Positions 1-8,612 of a DNA stretch of 64,000 nt are shown piece after piece. Both the position numbers and the translations under genes were made by a program. The notes beneath the pieces were generated by a model that did not search any database, was not told the origin of the DNA, and worked only from the letters and a program-made list of their open reading frames with translations. How positions within the stretch are numbered: position 1 is the first letter of the stretch; each line of letters starts with the position of its first letter. The stretch comes from Thermoanaerobacterium sp. PSU-2 (GTDB taxonomy: Bacteria > Bacillota > Thermoanaerobacteria > Thermoanaerobacterales > Thermoanaerobacteraceae), in contig NZ_MSQD01000011.1 of the NCBI RefSeq assembly GCF_002102475.1, positions 1 through 64,000 on the forward strand. Direction: 5' to 3'.

Positions 1-199
1 CATAAAACATATACCAAATCTACGGTATTTTGGATATTTGTGTAAGATTGTAGATAGTTTATTTTTTACCTGTATTCTTACAATCCCTCCCGTAAGAAAC
101 ATTCAATTTATTTGTTAAAATCTATATATCTTTTTGTCAAATTTTTGGTAATTTAATTGTTAAATCAATCTAAATGTTTTCTTTTCTATCGTGAAAAAA

Positions 200-233
200 T
201 TTAAAACCCATGGACTTATATCCATGGGTTTTC
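200..233 (-). terminator. Rho-independent terminator after the aminotransferase gene
   Basis: Read on the minus strand, a 12-bp stem (AAAACCCATGGA with TCCATGGGTTTT) is followed by an A/T run. It starts only a few bases past the stop codon of the aminotransferase gene. The first 200 bases of the window hold no open frame I can support. Confidence 0.75.
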
Positions 234-236
234 TTC

Positions 237-1406
237 CTAAAATTCCTTCATAAACTCCCTTATCCTTTTTACCGCCTCTTTTAGATTTTCCATGGATGTG
301 GCATAAGACATTCTTATGTATCCCTCGCCATGCTCACCAAATGCGCTTCCTGGCACTGCTGCAACTTTCGCCTCATATAAAAGCTTTTTGGCAAATTCCA
401 ATGAGGTTAGTCCAGTCTCTTTAATCGATGGAAATATGTAAAATGCTCCTTTAGGCTCAAAGCACTTAAAGCCCATATCAATTAAGCTTGCGTACAAAAA
501 TCTCCTTCTTTCATCGTATTTCTCCCGCATGAATTTCACATCATCATCGCCGTTTCTTAAAGCCTCCAAACCTGCGTATTGCGATTGGGTGGATGCTGAC
601 GTGACATCGTACTGATGTATCTTTGTCATGTGCTTTACAAAATACTCCGGTGCGGCTATATAGCCCAGCCTCCATCCTGTCATGGCATAAGACTTAGAAA
701 AACCATTTATCAAAACAGTCCTTTCCCACATTCCAGGCAGTGATGCAAAACTTACATGCTTAAAGCCATCGTAAACCAGTTCAGAGTATATCTCATCCGT
801 CACAACCAGCAAATCGTGCTTTAATACTACCTCAGCCAATTTCACCATTTCCTCATAAGGCATGACAGCTCCTGTTGGATTATTGGGATATGGCAAAATC
901 AAAACTTTCGATCTATCTGTCACATACTTTTCTAATACATCTGCTTTTAAGACAAAGTTATCTTTTTCATATGTAGGGACAAAAACAGATTTGCCACCAG
1001 CCAATTTCGTACATGGATCGTAAGCCACAAATGACGGCTCAGGTATCAAAACTTCGTCACCATCTTCCACAAGAGTATTCAGTGCTATGTAAATAGCCTC
1101 CGTCGCACCGATTGTGACGAGTATCTCACCGTCAGGCTTATAATCTACATCGCAACTTCTTTTAAGATATTTTGATATCTCTTGCCTTAATTCTATAAGC
1201 CCAGCATTTACAGTATATCCTGTTTTGCCTTCTAATAATGAGGCATACGCTGCATCGATTATGTGCCTTGGTGTGACAAAATCCGGCTCCCCAATCGTCA
1301 GCGATATGGCGCCAGGCACTTCTTTTGCCATATTAAAAAAATACCTTATTGTAGATATCTCTATAGATTTTGCACGTCTTGAAACTCTATCTTCGAAACC
1401 CACCAT
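237..1406 (-). CDS. PLP-dependent class I/II aminotransferase
   Basis: This 389-residue protein is a fold-type I aminotransferase of the aspartate/aromatic aminotransferase family. It should move an amino group between an amino acid and a 2-oxo acid in the cytoplasm. The PLP lysine is about residue 238 in NGFSKSYAMTGWRLGY. The PNNPTGA motif (about 174-180), the VVTDEIY aspartate region (about 201-207) and the C-terminal arginine in EGYIRMSYA fit the family. It stands alone with its own promoter and terminator. The substrate cannot be read from sequence; aspartate, aromatic amino acids or N-acetyl-diaminopimelate are all possible. The ATG sits very close to a GGGGGAG ribosome-binding site, so the next codon, GTG, may be the true start. 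Confidence 0.9.
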   Translation of the reverse strand: MVGFEDRVSRRAKSIEISTIRYFFNMAKEVPGAISLTIGEPDFVTPRHIIDAAYASLLEGKTGYTVNAGLIELRQEISKYLKRSCDVDYKPDGEILVTIGATEAIYIALNTLVEDGDEVLIPEPSFVAYDPCTKLAGGKSVFVPTYEKDNFVLKADVLEKYVTDRSKVLILPYPNNPTGAVMPYEEMVKLAEVVLKHDLLVVTDEIYSELVYDGFKHVSFASLPGMWERTVLINGFSKSYAMTGWRLGYIAAPEYFVKHMTKIHQYDVTSASTQSQYAGLEALRNGDDDVKFMREKYDERRRFLYASLIDMGFKCFEPKGAFYIFPSIKETGLTSLEFAKKLLYEAKVAAVPGSAFGEHGEGYIRMSYATSMENLKEAVKRIREFMKEF

Positions 1407-1439
1407 GCTCCCCCACTTTCAATAAAAACTCTTTATTCA

Positions 1440-1468
1440 ATTATAATACACAATTTCAACAATTTAAA
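1440..1468 (-). promoter_or_regulatory. Sigma-A type promoter of the aminotransferase gene
   Basis: On the minus strand TTTAAA (1463-1468) and TATAAT (1440-1445) are separated by 17 bases. The -10 box lies about 33 bases before the start codon. Confidence 0.55.
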
Positions 1469-1794
1469 GCATCATAATTTTTATCTTCTTTTTTATAGAA
1501 ATATTTGTAAATGGTGAGATAACAAGAACACTATGTGCATTTTTTCACCAATCGCATAACGCCATTGCCAAACTTGGTATGGTTTGCTGCAAATGTAAAA
1601 AAGCACTACCGTGACTGAAAAAGTACAAAGTTAGGAGTAGAAAGACAAAAAGCATAGGCATACGCCAATATAAGAAAAGGCTACTGGAGAATATCCAATA
1701 GCCAAATACTCAAAACGATCATTATAAGTAAATACTTTGATGACGCTGAATAAAATAATTATTAAGCTCTACTCAATTGACTGACACCATTTAA
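1469..1794. other. Gene-free gap with terminator and possible decayed reading frames
   Basis: This gap of about 325 bases holds the xylH terminator at its right side (1679-1703). Between about 1510 and 1640 two overlapping minus-strand frames stay open for about 25-33 codons and then stop. They resemble a decayed mobile-element end, but I cannot name a family. I see no complete gene or terminal inverted repeats. Confidence 0.4.
1679..1703 (-). terminator. Terminator of the xylFGH operon
   Basis: On the minus strand a 10-bp stem (GGCTATTGGA with TCCAGTAGCC, one mismatch) is followed by TTTTCTT. It lies about 90 bases after the xylH stop. Confidence 0.6.
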
Positions 1795-2967
1795 TCAGCC
1801 AACAGCTTGAGAACGACGTGTAAGGATGTCAAATACAACAGCTAAAACAAGTATTATACCTTGTATTACGTATTGAATAGAACTTCCAAGTCCCATTAAA
1901 TCCATACCATTGGTTAGTGATACCATAACTAAAGCACCTATTAATGAGCCTGTAACTTTACCAACACCGCCGTTTGCAGAGCATCCGCCGATAAATGCAC
2001 CGGCAATTGCCAAGAGCTCAAAACCTGTGCCTGCTGTCGGTGAAGCACTTTGCATTCTTGATGCAAAAAGTATTCCTGAAAGTGCAGTCAAAGTTTCCAT
2101 AATAACAAATGTATAAATTAAAACATTTGCCACATTGATACCAGAAAGTTCAGCTGCTTCAGGGTTACCACCAACAGCATAAATGTGGCGTCCAAATGCT
2201 GTTTTATTTAATATCACCGTAAATATAGAAACAACTACAAAGACAATAACAAATGTCCAAGAAATACCATTATTCATCGCCAAAACAAGTATTAATGCTG
2301 CAATCAAGGCAACAACAAAAGCGATTTTAGCAATAAAGAAAGGCATAGGTAAAACTTCAAAATTGTATTTTTTCTTTGTGTTCCGAGCCTTAAACTGAAA
2401 ATAAATAAACAATACTATACCAATTAAACCAATTACAAGAGTTGACACTGCAAATCCGCCAATTTTTCCGAAACTTGGTATAAAACCATTACCTATTTCA
2501 TTAAAGAATTTATCAGTAATGTTAATTGTACCGCCTGCCTGAGTAGCGAATAGCAATAATCCATGGAAAGATATCATACCTGCAAGAGTTACGACAAACG
2601 CAGGTATACCAACCTTTGCAATCAGTACACCAAAGAACAAACCAATAACTGCACCTAAAGCCAGTACAATTAGTATTGCGAGAATAGCTGGAACATGATA
2701 ATTCATCATCAATATTGCAGCTATAGCTCCTAAAAAGCCTGAAAGGAAACCGACTGACAAGTCAATTTGCCGAACAATAATGACAAGCGTCATACCAGTA
2801 GCTAACACTGCTATATAACCTGTTTGATTTATCAAACTTGATATATTATATGGAGAAATAAACGTACCATTAGTTAAAATAGTAAATAAAACAAAAATTA
2901 CAGCTAATGCAATAAACATACCATAATCACGTATGTTTTTTCTAAGAATTACACCTAGTTCTTTCAT
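1795..2967 (-). CDS. xylH: Xylose-type ABC transporter, permease
   Basis: This is a membrane permease of the ribose/xylose (CUT2) family, about 390 residues, with roughly ten hydrophobic segments and the conserved GGCSANGGVGKVTGSLIGAL region near the C-terminus. It forms the pore for a monosaccharide, probably D-xylose, with XylG and XylF. An upstream in-frame TTG is possible, but the ATG chosen here lies five bases after GGAGGG. It is the last gene of xylF-xylG-xylH, 19 bases after xylG, and is followed by a terminator. The xylose assignment rests on family resemblance and on the XylF partner. Confidence 0.88.
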   Translation of the reverse strand: MKELGVILRKNIRDYGMFIALAVIFVLFTILTNGTFISPYNISSLINQTGYIAVLATGMTLVIIVRQIDLSVGFLSGFLGAIAAILMMNYHVPAILAILIVLALGAVIGLFFGVLIAKVGIPAFVVTLAGMISFHGLLLFATQAGGTINITDKFFNEIGNGFIPSFGKIGGFAVSTLVIGLIGIVLFIYFQFKARNTKKKYNFEVLPMPFFIAKIAFVVALIAALILVLAMNNGISWTFVIVFVVVSIFTVILNKTAFGRHIYAVGGNPEAAELSGINVANVLIYTFVIMETLTALSGILFASRMQSASPTAGTGFELLAIAGAFIGGCSANGGVGKVTGSLIGALVMVSLTNGMDLMGLGSSIQYVIQGIILVLAVVFDILTRRSQAVG

Positions 2968-2986
2968 AATATCCCTCCTCAAAATA

Positions 2987-4513
2987 TCAGGCCGTAGCCA
3001 TTTCCATAATTTTCTCCTCTGTTGCGTCCTTGGCGTCTATAACACCGGTCATAGTACCATTAGACATAACATATATCCTATCGCTCATACCCAATATTTC
3101 AGGTAACTCAGAGGAAATCATTATGATGCTCATACCCCTCTTAACAAGTTCATTCATAATTGTGTATATTTCAAACTTGGCTCCAACATCAATTCCTCGA
3201 GTTGGTTCATCCAAAATCAACAGATCTGGCAAAGTAAAAAGTCCTTTCGCTACTGAGACCTTTTGCTGATTTCCACCAGACAAAGTCCCAACAACTTGCT
3301 CGATAGAGCGTGCTTTAATATTTAACTCATTAAAGAACTTATTGGCAGCATTTACTTCTTCATGTTGATCAATAAAAAGCCCATTCAGTAACTGCTTGAG
3401 ATTGGAAAGAGTTATATTAAATTTTATGTCTTGAATCAATACGAGACCATTCCCTTTTCTATCCTCTGTAACATATACAATTTTCTCTTTAATGGCTTTC
3501 TCAGGAGAACTTAAATGCTTTTTGACTCCATTAACGTATAATTCGCCTTTTATATTATAATGCTTTGTATTGCCAAAAATGCTTAGAGCCATTTCGGTAC
3601 GCCCTGCGCCCATAAGCCCTGCAATACCAACAATTTCACCTTTGCGGACTTTAAAATTAATATTATGGAGAATTTCACGCCCTTTGCTTGGATCAAAAGC
3701 TGTCCAATTTTTCAATTCAAAGCATACATCTCCATATTTAACATCTTCCCTCTTTGGATAAATGTCTTCTATCTCTCTGCCAACCATATACTTAATTATT
3801 TCTTTTTCCTCAACTTTGCGTTTAGTAGCATCAATCGACGTAATTGTCTTTCCATCTCTTAAAACCGTGATTGTGTCGGCAATAGAGATAACTTCTTTTA
3901 ATTTATGCGATATCATTATACATGTTATGCCTTGTTTCTTTAATTCTCTTAAGATTTGCAGCAAATTCTCACAATCAACTTCACTAAGCGCTGCTGTCGG
4001 CTCGTCTAAAATCAAAAGTTTAACGTCTTTACTTAAGGCTTTGCCTATTTCAACAAGCTGCTGAACCCCAACACCAACATCCTTAACTTTAGTTTCAGGA
4101 TTAATATTTACGCGAATTCTTTTAAGCACTTCTTTGGCTTTAATAATCGTTTCATTCCAATCTATAAACGGACCTTTTTTGATTTCATGTCCCAAAAATA
4201 TGTTTTCATAAATTGTGAGTTCCGGTATTAAAGCAAGCTCCTGATGTATTATGGCAATTCCTGCTTTTTCACTATCTTCAATACTTCTAAAATGTTGTTC
4301 AGTAGAATTTAAAATGATTCTTCCTGTAAATGTACCTGACGGGTAAACACCAGAGAGAATCTTCATCAACGTTGATTTCCCTGCGCCATTTTCACCAACC
4401 AAACAGTGAATTTCTCCTCGCTTAACTTTGAAGTTTACACCATCCAGTGCTTTAACGCCAGGAAATGTTTTTCCGATATTATCCATTTCAAGAATGTATT
4501 CAGCATCTTTCAA
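2987..4513 (-). CDS. xylG: Xylose-type ABC transporter, twin ATPase subunit
   Basis: This 508-residue protein has two fused ABC ATPase domains, as is usual for CUT2 sugar importers such as XylG, RbsA and MglA. The first domain has a complete Walker A (GENGAGKST, about residue 40). The second has a degenerate one (GLMGAGRTE), typical of the family. An LSGGNQQK signature and LILDEPTRGID Walker B lie in the second half. It powers uptake through XylH on the cytoplasmic face. The start is TTG, nine bases after GGAGG. A stem-loop at 4540-4575 separates it from xylF. Confidence 0.93.
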   Translation of the reverse strand: MKDAEYILEMDNIGKTFPGVKALDGVNFKVKRGEIHCLVGENGAGKSTLMKILSGVYPSGTFTGRIILNSTEQHFRSIEDSEKAGIAIIHQELALIPELTIYENIFLGHEIKKGPFIDWNETIIKAKEVLKRIRVNINPETKVKDVGVGVQQLVEIGKALSKDVKLLILDEPTAALSEVDCENLLQILRELKKQGITCIMISHKLKEVISIADTITVLRDGKTITSIDATKRKVEEKEIIKYMVGREIEDIYPKREDVKYGDVCFELKNWTAFDPSKGREILHNINFKVRKGEIVGIAGLMGAGRTEMALSIFGNTKHYNIKGELYVNGVKKHLSSPEKAIKEKIVYVTEDRKGNGLVLIQDIKFNITLSNLKQLLNGLFIDQHEEVNAANKFFNELNIKARSIEQVVGTLSGGNQQKVSVAKGLFTLPDLLILDEPTRGIDVGAKFEIYTIMNELVKRGMSIIMISSELPEILGMSDRIYVMSNGTMTGVIDAKDATEEKIMEMATA

Positions 4514-4539
4514 GAGTTTGCACCTCCTAAATTAAAGTC

Positions 4540-4575
4540 GAAGGGTATGATAAGCAAAAGTTTATCCTACCCTTC
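4540..4575 (-). promoter_or_regulatory. Intercistronic stem-loop between xylF and xylG
   Basis: A 14-bp stem with one mismatch (GAAGGGTATGATAA with TTATCCTACCCTTC, loop of 8) starts about 30 bases after the xylF stop. No long T-run follows on the minus strand. It probably protects the xylF part of the mRNA or causes partial termination, so that the binding protein exceeds the membrane parts. Confidence 0.55.
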
Positions 4576-4606
4576 TAAATTGTATAGCGTAATAGTTAAC
4601 AGTCAA

Positions 4607-5782
4607 TTATTGTATTGGAGTAACTTTGCCGTTATCCAGTTTATACAATCCTGAAGAATTAATAACGCTTTCAGCATTATCCTTTGTAACGATAATCAAA
4701 GGAGCTTTTGTTGCAGGAACGTCTGCGCTGCCATTATTGTAAGTTGTTACGATACATGATGGTTTTGTATTATTATTGATAGAATCAACTATATCTTTAA
4801 CGTCAGCAACAAGTTTTGCATCTGATTTCCAAACTGTCATGCTCTGCTTACCATCTAAGATGTACTGCAACGAAGCCTGTGTAAAGTCCTGACCTGTTGA
4901 GTAAATCTGAGTAACATCTTTGTCTGCTCTGAATGTATCTGTTATAGCACGTGATGTATCATCATTTGGAGCAAGAACATAAACAACGCCCTTCTGATCC
5001 GCCTTTGCTTTTGCTAAGTTAGCTTGTGCTAATGTCTTAGCAGTTGCTGGATCCCAGTTTGTTGTAATCTGACCTATAATTTGAGCTAATTGACTGTGTG
5101 TCAGTGTTGCTGTGTTTTTCAATGAATCAGCAATACTTGAATTTTCTATTACAAATGTACCATCAGCAATCTTTGGTTGAAGAACACTCCATGCACCCTG
5201 GAAGAATAAGAATGCATTGTTATCTGAAGGAGCACCTGCGTATAAATACAAGTGATTGCCTGTACCTTTAGCGTTATCAACTAAATATTGAGCTTGAGCT
5301 GCACCAACAGCTACGCTGTCAAATGTTACATAGTAGTCAACATTTGGTGTATTCATTATAAGTCTGTCATAAGAAATAACCTTGATACCTTTACTATGAG
5401 CCTCATTTACTTCAGCCGCTGCTGCAGTTGCATCCTGAGGAACGATAACAAGAACCTTTACACCTTTAGATATAAGACTTTCAACATTTGTTTTTTCAGT
5501 AGCGGTATCTCCGTTACTATAAAGAATTGTAGCACCTGGCAATGCTTGTTCGAATTGCTTCTGTGCCATTGGCCATCTTGATTCAGCTTTTGTTGGAAGC
5601 ACTATACCAACATTTGAATACTTACCTGTACTATTTGAGCTTGTATTGCTTGAACTCGTATTACTTGAACTTGTATTGCTTGAGCCTGTGCTGCTTGAGC
5701 TTGTGCTATTTCCACAACCTGCAAATGCAAAAGTTGCAAAAACCATCAAAGCAACCACAAGCCATAACCTAAATGTTTTCAT
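4607..5782 (-). CDS. xylF: D-xylose-binding lipoprotein of the ABC transporter
   Basis: This 391-residue protein starts with a lipoprotein signal (hydrophobic stretch, then FAFAGC with the lipid-modified cysteine about residue 23). A Ser/Asn/Thr-rich linker (about 25-52) precedes a periplasmic-binding-protein type I domain. Sequences such as VIVPQDATAAAAEVNEA, VISYDRLIMNTPNVDYY and APNDDTSRAITDTF fit the XylF/ChvE group. It captures xylose or a related sugar outside the membrane and hands it to XylH-XylG. Its ATG follows AGGAG. The gene lies downstream of the sensor operon but behind a terminator, so it probably has its own regulated promoter. Confidence 0.92.
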   Translation of the reverse strand: MKTFRLWLVVALMVFATFAFAGCGNSTSSSSTGSSNTSSSNTSSSNTSSNSTGKYSNVGIVLPTKAESRWPMAQKQFEQALPGATILYSNGDTATEKTNVESLISKGVKVLVIVPQDATAAAAEVNEAHSKGIKVISYDRLIMNTPNVDYYVTFDSVAVGAAQAQYLVDNAKGTGNHLYLYAGAPSDNNAFLFFQGAWSVLQPKIADGTFVIENSSIADSLKNTATLTHSQLAQIIGQITTNWDPATAKTLAQANLAKAKADQKGVVYVLAPNDDTSRAITDTFRADKDVTQIYSTGQDFTQASLQYILDGKQSMTVWKSDAKLVADVKDIVDSINNNTKPSCIVTTYNNGSADVPATKAPLIIVTKDNAESVINSSGLYKLDNGKVTPIQ

Positions 5783-5936
5783 AAATACTATCTCCTTTCT
5801 GTTGTTTATATTTTCGCTATATATATTCTACAAACATCTTTATTTCGCCTCTAAACCATTTTTTGTTTTCGTTCATTTTTTTGCTTTAAATAATTTTATT
5901 TGAAATTTTATCTGGATTATTTTATGACAAAAAAAT

Positions 5937-5953
5937 AAAGGCTTTAAGCCTTA
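5937..5953 (-). terminator. Terminator after the sensor operon
   Basis: On the minus strand a short hairpin (AAGGCT, loop TAA, AGCCTT) is followed by TATTTTTTTG. It separates the sensor operon from xylF. The spacer to xylF (5783-5936) probably contains the target of the response regulator; no clear -35 box is visible there. Confidence 0.65.
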
Positions 5954-5959
5954 AAAAAA

Positions 5960-7027
5960 TCAATTGGTATATCTGTACACATCGTCGCGGCTATGAAAGC
6001 CATCTTTAATCACAGTATCGTCTATGTTAGTCTTGTCAACCGCTATTGGTTCCAGCTTGTAATATGGAACATTGTACTTCCCATCGTAAATCGTATTGCT
6101 TACGTTTAATTTCTCCCCTTTTGCCAATTTCACTGCCAACTTCGCCGCATCTCCAGCAAGTTTATCAATTGGCTTGTATATAGTCATAAGCTGAGTACCC
6201 TCTATTATTCTCTGACATGCAGCAAGGTCAGCATCTTGCGCCACAACAGCCACCTTGCCTGCCAGCCTGTGTTCTGACAATGCTTCAATTATGCCATTTG
6301 CCAATCCGTCGTCACCTGCAATTATTGCATCTATCTTATAATTTTCCTGTATATATTTTTCAGTAGATTGAAATGCGTATTCTGACATCCAGTTTGGAGA
6401 CCATTCCTCTCCTAATATGCGTATGTCTCCGCTTTTAACCTTTGGAAGCAATACGCTGTCATACCCTTCTTTAATCATCTTTGTGTTGTTGTCATTTGTC
6501 GCACCATTTATTATGAGATAATTGCCTTTTGGATACCTTTTAATAAGATATTCTGCCATTAGCTTTCCGACCTTTACATTATCAAATGAAATATATAAAT
6601 CTACATCTGAATTTAAGACAAGCCTGTCGTAGGAAATAACCTTGACACCTGCTTTTTTAGCCATCTCCACCGCTGCAGAAGCTTTCTTAAGATCGTTTGG
6701 AACAATGACAAGCACGTCAATCTTCTTGTCCAACAAATATTTCACTTGCTTTAGCTGATCCTCGTCATCATTGTTTGCATTTTGCACAAAAACTTCTGCT
6801 CCCAACTCTTTCGCTTTTGCCATGAATATATCCCGATCCTTTACCCATCTTTCTTCTTTTAAAGTACCAAGGGAAAATCCTATCTTTATCGCATTTTTAT
6901 CACTTGTATCGTCAACATATTTGCTAGCTTCATAATATTTGTAAATCCTGTTCCCTAATAACACCAGAAGAACTAGCAATATCAACGTAAGCAACACTAA
7001 TATCACATCTCTTGGTTTAATTTTCAA
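5960..7027 (-). CDS. Membrane-anchored xylose-sensing binding protein (XylFII type)
   Basis: This protein of about 355 residues has an N-terminal membrane anchor (about 10-28, no lipobox) and a periplasmic-binding-protein domain close to XylF: VISYDRLVLNSDVDLYISFDNVKVG aligns by eye with the same part of XylF. Anchored XylF-like proteins of this kind are known in Clostridium (XylFII) to bind xylose and activate a LytS kinase. Its place as the last gene behind a kinase and regulator, just before xylFGH, supports that role. The first possible start, GTG at 7036, lies inside the ribosome-binding site GGAGGTG. A TTG eight bases after GGAGG is the better start. It overlaps the regulator gene. Confidence 0.82.
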   Translation of the reverse strand: MKIKPRDVILVLLTLILLVLLVLLGNRIYKYYEASKYVDDTSDKNAIKIGFSLGTLKEERWVKDRDIFMAKAKELGAEVFVQNANNDDEDQLKQVKYLLDKKIDVLVIVPNDLKKASAAVEMAKKAGVKVISYDRLVLNSDVDLYISFDNVKVGKLMAEYLIKRYPKGNYLIINGATNDNNTKMIKEGYDSVLLPKVKSGDIRILGEEWSPNWMSEYAFQSTEKYIQENYKIDAIIAGDDGLANGIIEALSEHRLAGKVAVVAQDADLAACQRIIEGTQLMTIYKPIDKLAGDAAKLAVKLAKGEKLNVSNTIYDGKYNVPYYKLEPIAVDKTNIDDTVIKDGFHSRDDVYRYTN

Positions 7028-8612
7028 ACGCAACACCTCCTTTTGATACTCTATTTTTGTAATCCGTAGGAGTCATGCCTGTCTCCTTTCTAAATATCCT
7101 GCTAAAATAGTTAGGATCATTGTATCCTACCTTAAAGCAAACCTCCTTTACACTTATGGTTTCGTCCTGCAAAAACTCTTTCGCCTTTTCTATTCTTACT
7201 CGAGTGATGTAATCAACAAAATTGCACTTTGTCTCTTCTTTAAACATCTTGCTGAAATAGTGATAGCTTATGCTTAGCATCTGGGCCACATCATAAAGTT
7301 TTACCTCCTTATGGTAATTTTTATTTATATAATCAATAGCCTTCGCAATAAGTCCCGTGTAGTATTTCTCCCTATTTCTGTGCAATTTCGTTATAACGTT
7401 TGATATAAATTTTGAAAACATATCTTTTAGGCTATCTATTTCGTCGGTCTTTAAAATATCGATAATCAAATTTTCTTCTAATACTGACGTAACATCACAG
7501 TACGTGTTGATTTTAGTCATAACTTCAATAAGAAGGCTAAAGACCTTCGATTTAATCTGTTCTACACTACCTTCATAGTTATGTTGCAATTTTTGAAAAA
7601 TGCTGTTGACATTAATTAAAGCTCCGTCAATGCTATTGGATATGATATTTTCTACAAGCTCAGCCGTATCATAATTTAAACCAAGTTCTTTTGCTTCAGA
7701 TAGCTTAATGTCGTCGAAATGTGTTATAGCGTCAGAACCTGTCTTTATGGCAAATAAAGCTTCATCATATGACTTCGAAAAATAAGCTGTCTCATATGGT
7801 CTGCCTATACCTATTCTGACTCCTATCTCGAGGTTTCTCATTTCTTTTAAAATCATTTCGCAAAAGCTAATTGAATCATTTTTAATTATATATAGATCAT
7901 CATAAGCTACTGTAGGAACATAGACTATTATCCTGTCAAGCAAAATAGTTGCAAGGCAATCTTTTAAACTTTTTATATATTCTTTAAGGTACATCAGATT
8001 TTCGTGCACTTTAACATTTCCCATAAAGATATCCGAATCTGTGCTATCTTTATCAAGCAAGACGACTACGGCAAAACCCATATCTAATTTAATATTAAAT
8101 ATATTTCCATAAAAATCAATATCTTCCTGCTTAAAATTAGACGATGATAAGGAATATATCATTTCATTTTCAATATAAGGCAGTATCGCTGTCATTTTTT
8201 CCTTCATTTCCAATTCTTTTGCCATATCTTCGCGCTTTTTTTCTATCAATCTTTTGACTTTTTTGACGGTATCTATGACCTTGTTTTTATTTAGTGGTTT
8301 TAAAAGGTAGTCTACTACATCTAGGTTTATTGCTTCTTTTGCATAGTTGAAGTAATCATAAGCTGTGATTATGACAAACTCTATATCATTGTGGCTTTCC
8401 TTAATTCTCTTAATTGCCTCTATGCCATCTATGCCAGGCATTCTTATGTCCATGAATACAACATCAGGCTTTAACATGTGAGCTTTTTCTATGGCTTCTC
8501 TTCCCGATTTTGCAAAACCTACAACTTCCACATCTTCACAGTTATTATCAATGATAAATTTTACAGAATCCACCACTATCTGCTCATCATCTGCTATAAG
8601 TATTTTTATCAT
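7017..8612 (-). CDS. AraC-type response regulator of a sugar-sensing two-component system
   Basis: The 531-residue protein has an N-terminal receiver domain (about 1-120) with the phospho-acceptor D55 in VVFMDIRMPG, a long middle region of no clear family, and a C-terminal AraC-type double helix-turn-helix (about 425-525; VAQMLSISYHYFSKMFKEE and VGYNDPNYFSRIFRKETG). This is the YesN layout. It should bind DNA when phosphorylated by the kinase encoded just upstream, with which it shares a 4-base ATGA overlap. The likely target is the xylFGH promoter. Confidence 0.9.
   Translation of the reverse strand: MIKILIADDEQIVVDSVKFIIDNNCEDVEVVGFAKSGREAIEKAHMLKPDVVFMDIRMPGIDGIEAIKRIKESHNDIEFVIITAYDYFNYAKEAINLDVVDYLLKPLNKNKVIDTVKKVKRLIEKKREDMAKELEMKEKMTAILPYIENEMIYSLSSSNFKQEDIDFYGNIFNIKLDMGFAVVVLLDKDSTDSDIFMGNVKVHENLMYLKEYIKSLKDCLATILLDRIIVYVPTVAYDDLYIIKNDSISFCEMILKEMRNLEIGVRIGIGRPYETAYFSKSYDEALFAIKTGSDAITHFDDIKLSEAKELGLNYDTAELVENIISNSIDGALINVNSIFQKLQHNYEGSVEQIKSKVFSLLIEVMTKINTYCDVTSVLEENLIIDILKTDEIDSLKDMFSKFISNVITKLHRNREKYYTGLIAKAIDYINKNYHKEVKLYDVAQMLSISYHYFSKMFKEETKCNFVDYITRVRIEKAKEFLQDETISVKEVCFKVGYNDPNYFSRIFRKETGMTPTDYKNRVSKGGVAFEN

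Noticed and set aside
1679-1703. The hairpin after xylH as an insertion sequence end
   Set aside because: The stem followed by TTTTCTT on the minus strand is explained as the operon terminator. No matching second end or target duplication was seen.
5641-5710. Short tandem repeats that might suggest a CRISPR or microsatellite
   Set aside because: These are degenerate codon repeats for a Ser-Asn-Thr linker in the lipoprotein. No spacers or conserved repeat units occur.
5542-5772. A plus-strand frame rich in Leu/Tyr repeats opposite the xylF linker
   Set aside because: It is the antisense shadow of the Ser/Asn/Thr repeats in the XylF lipoprotein linker, with no start signals.
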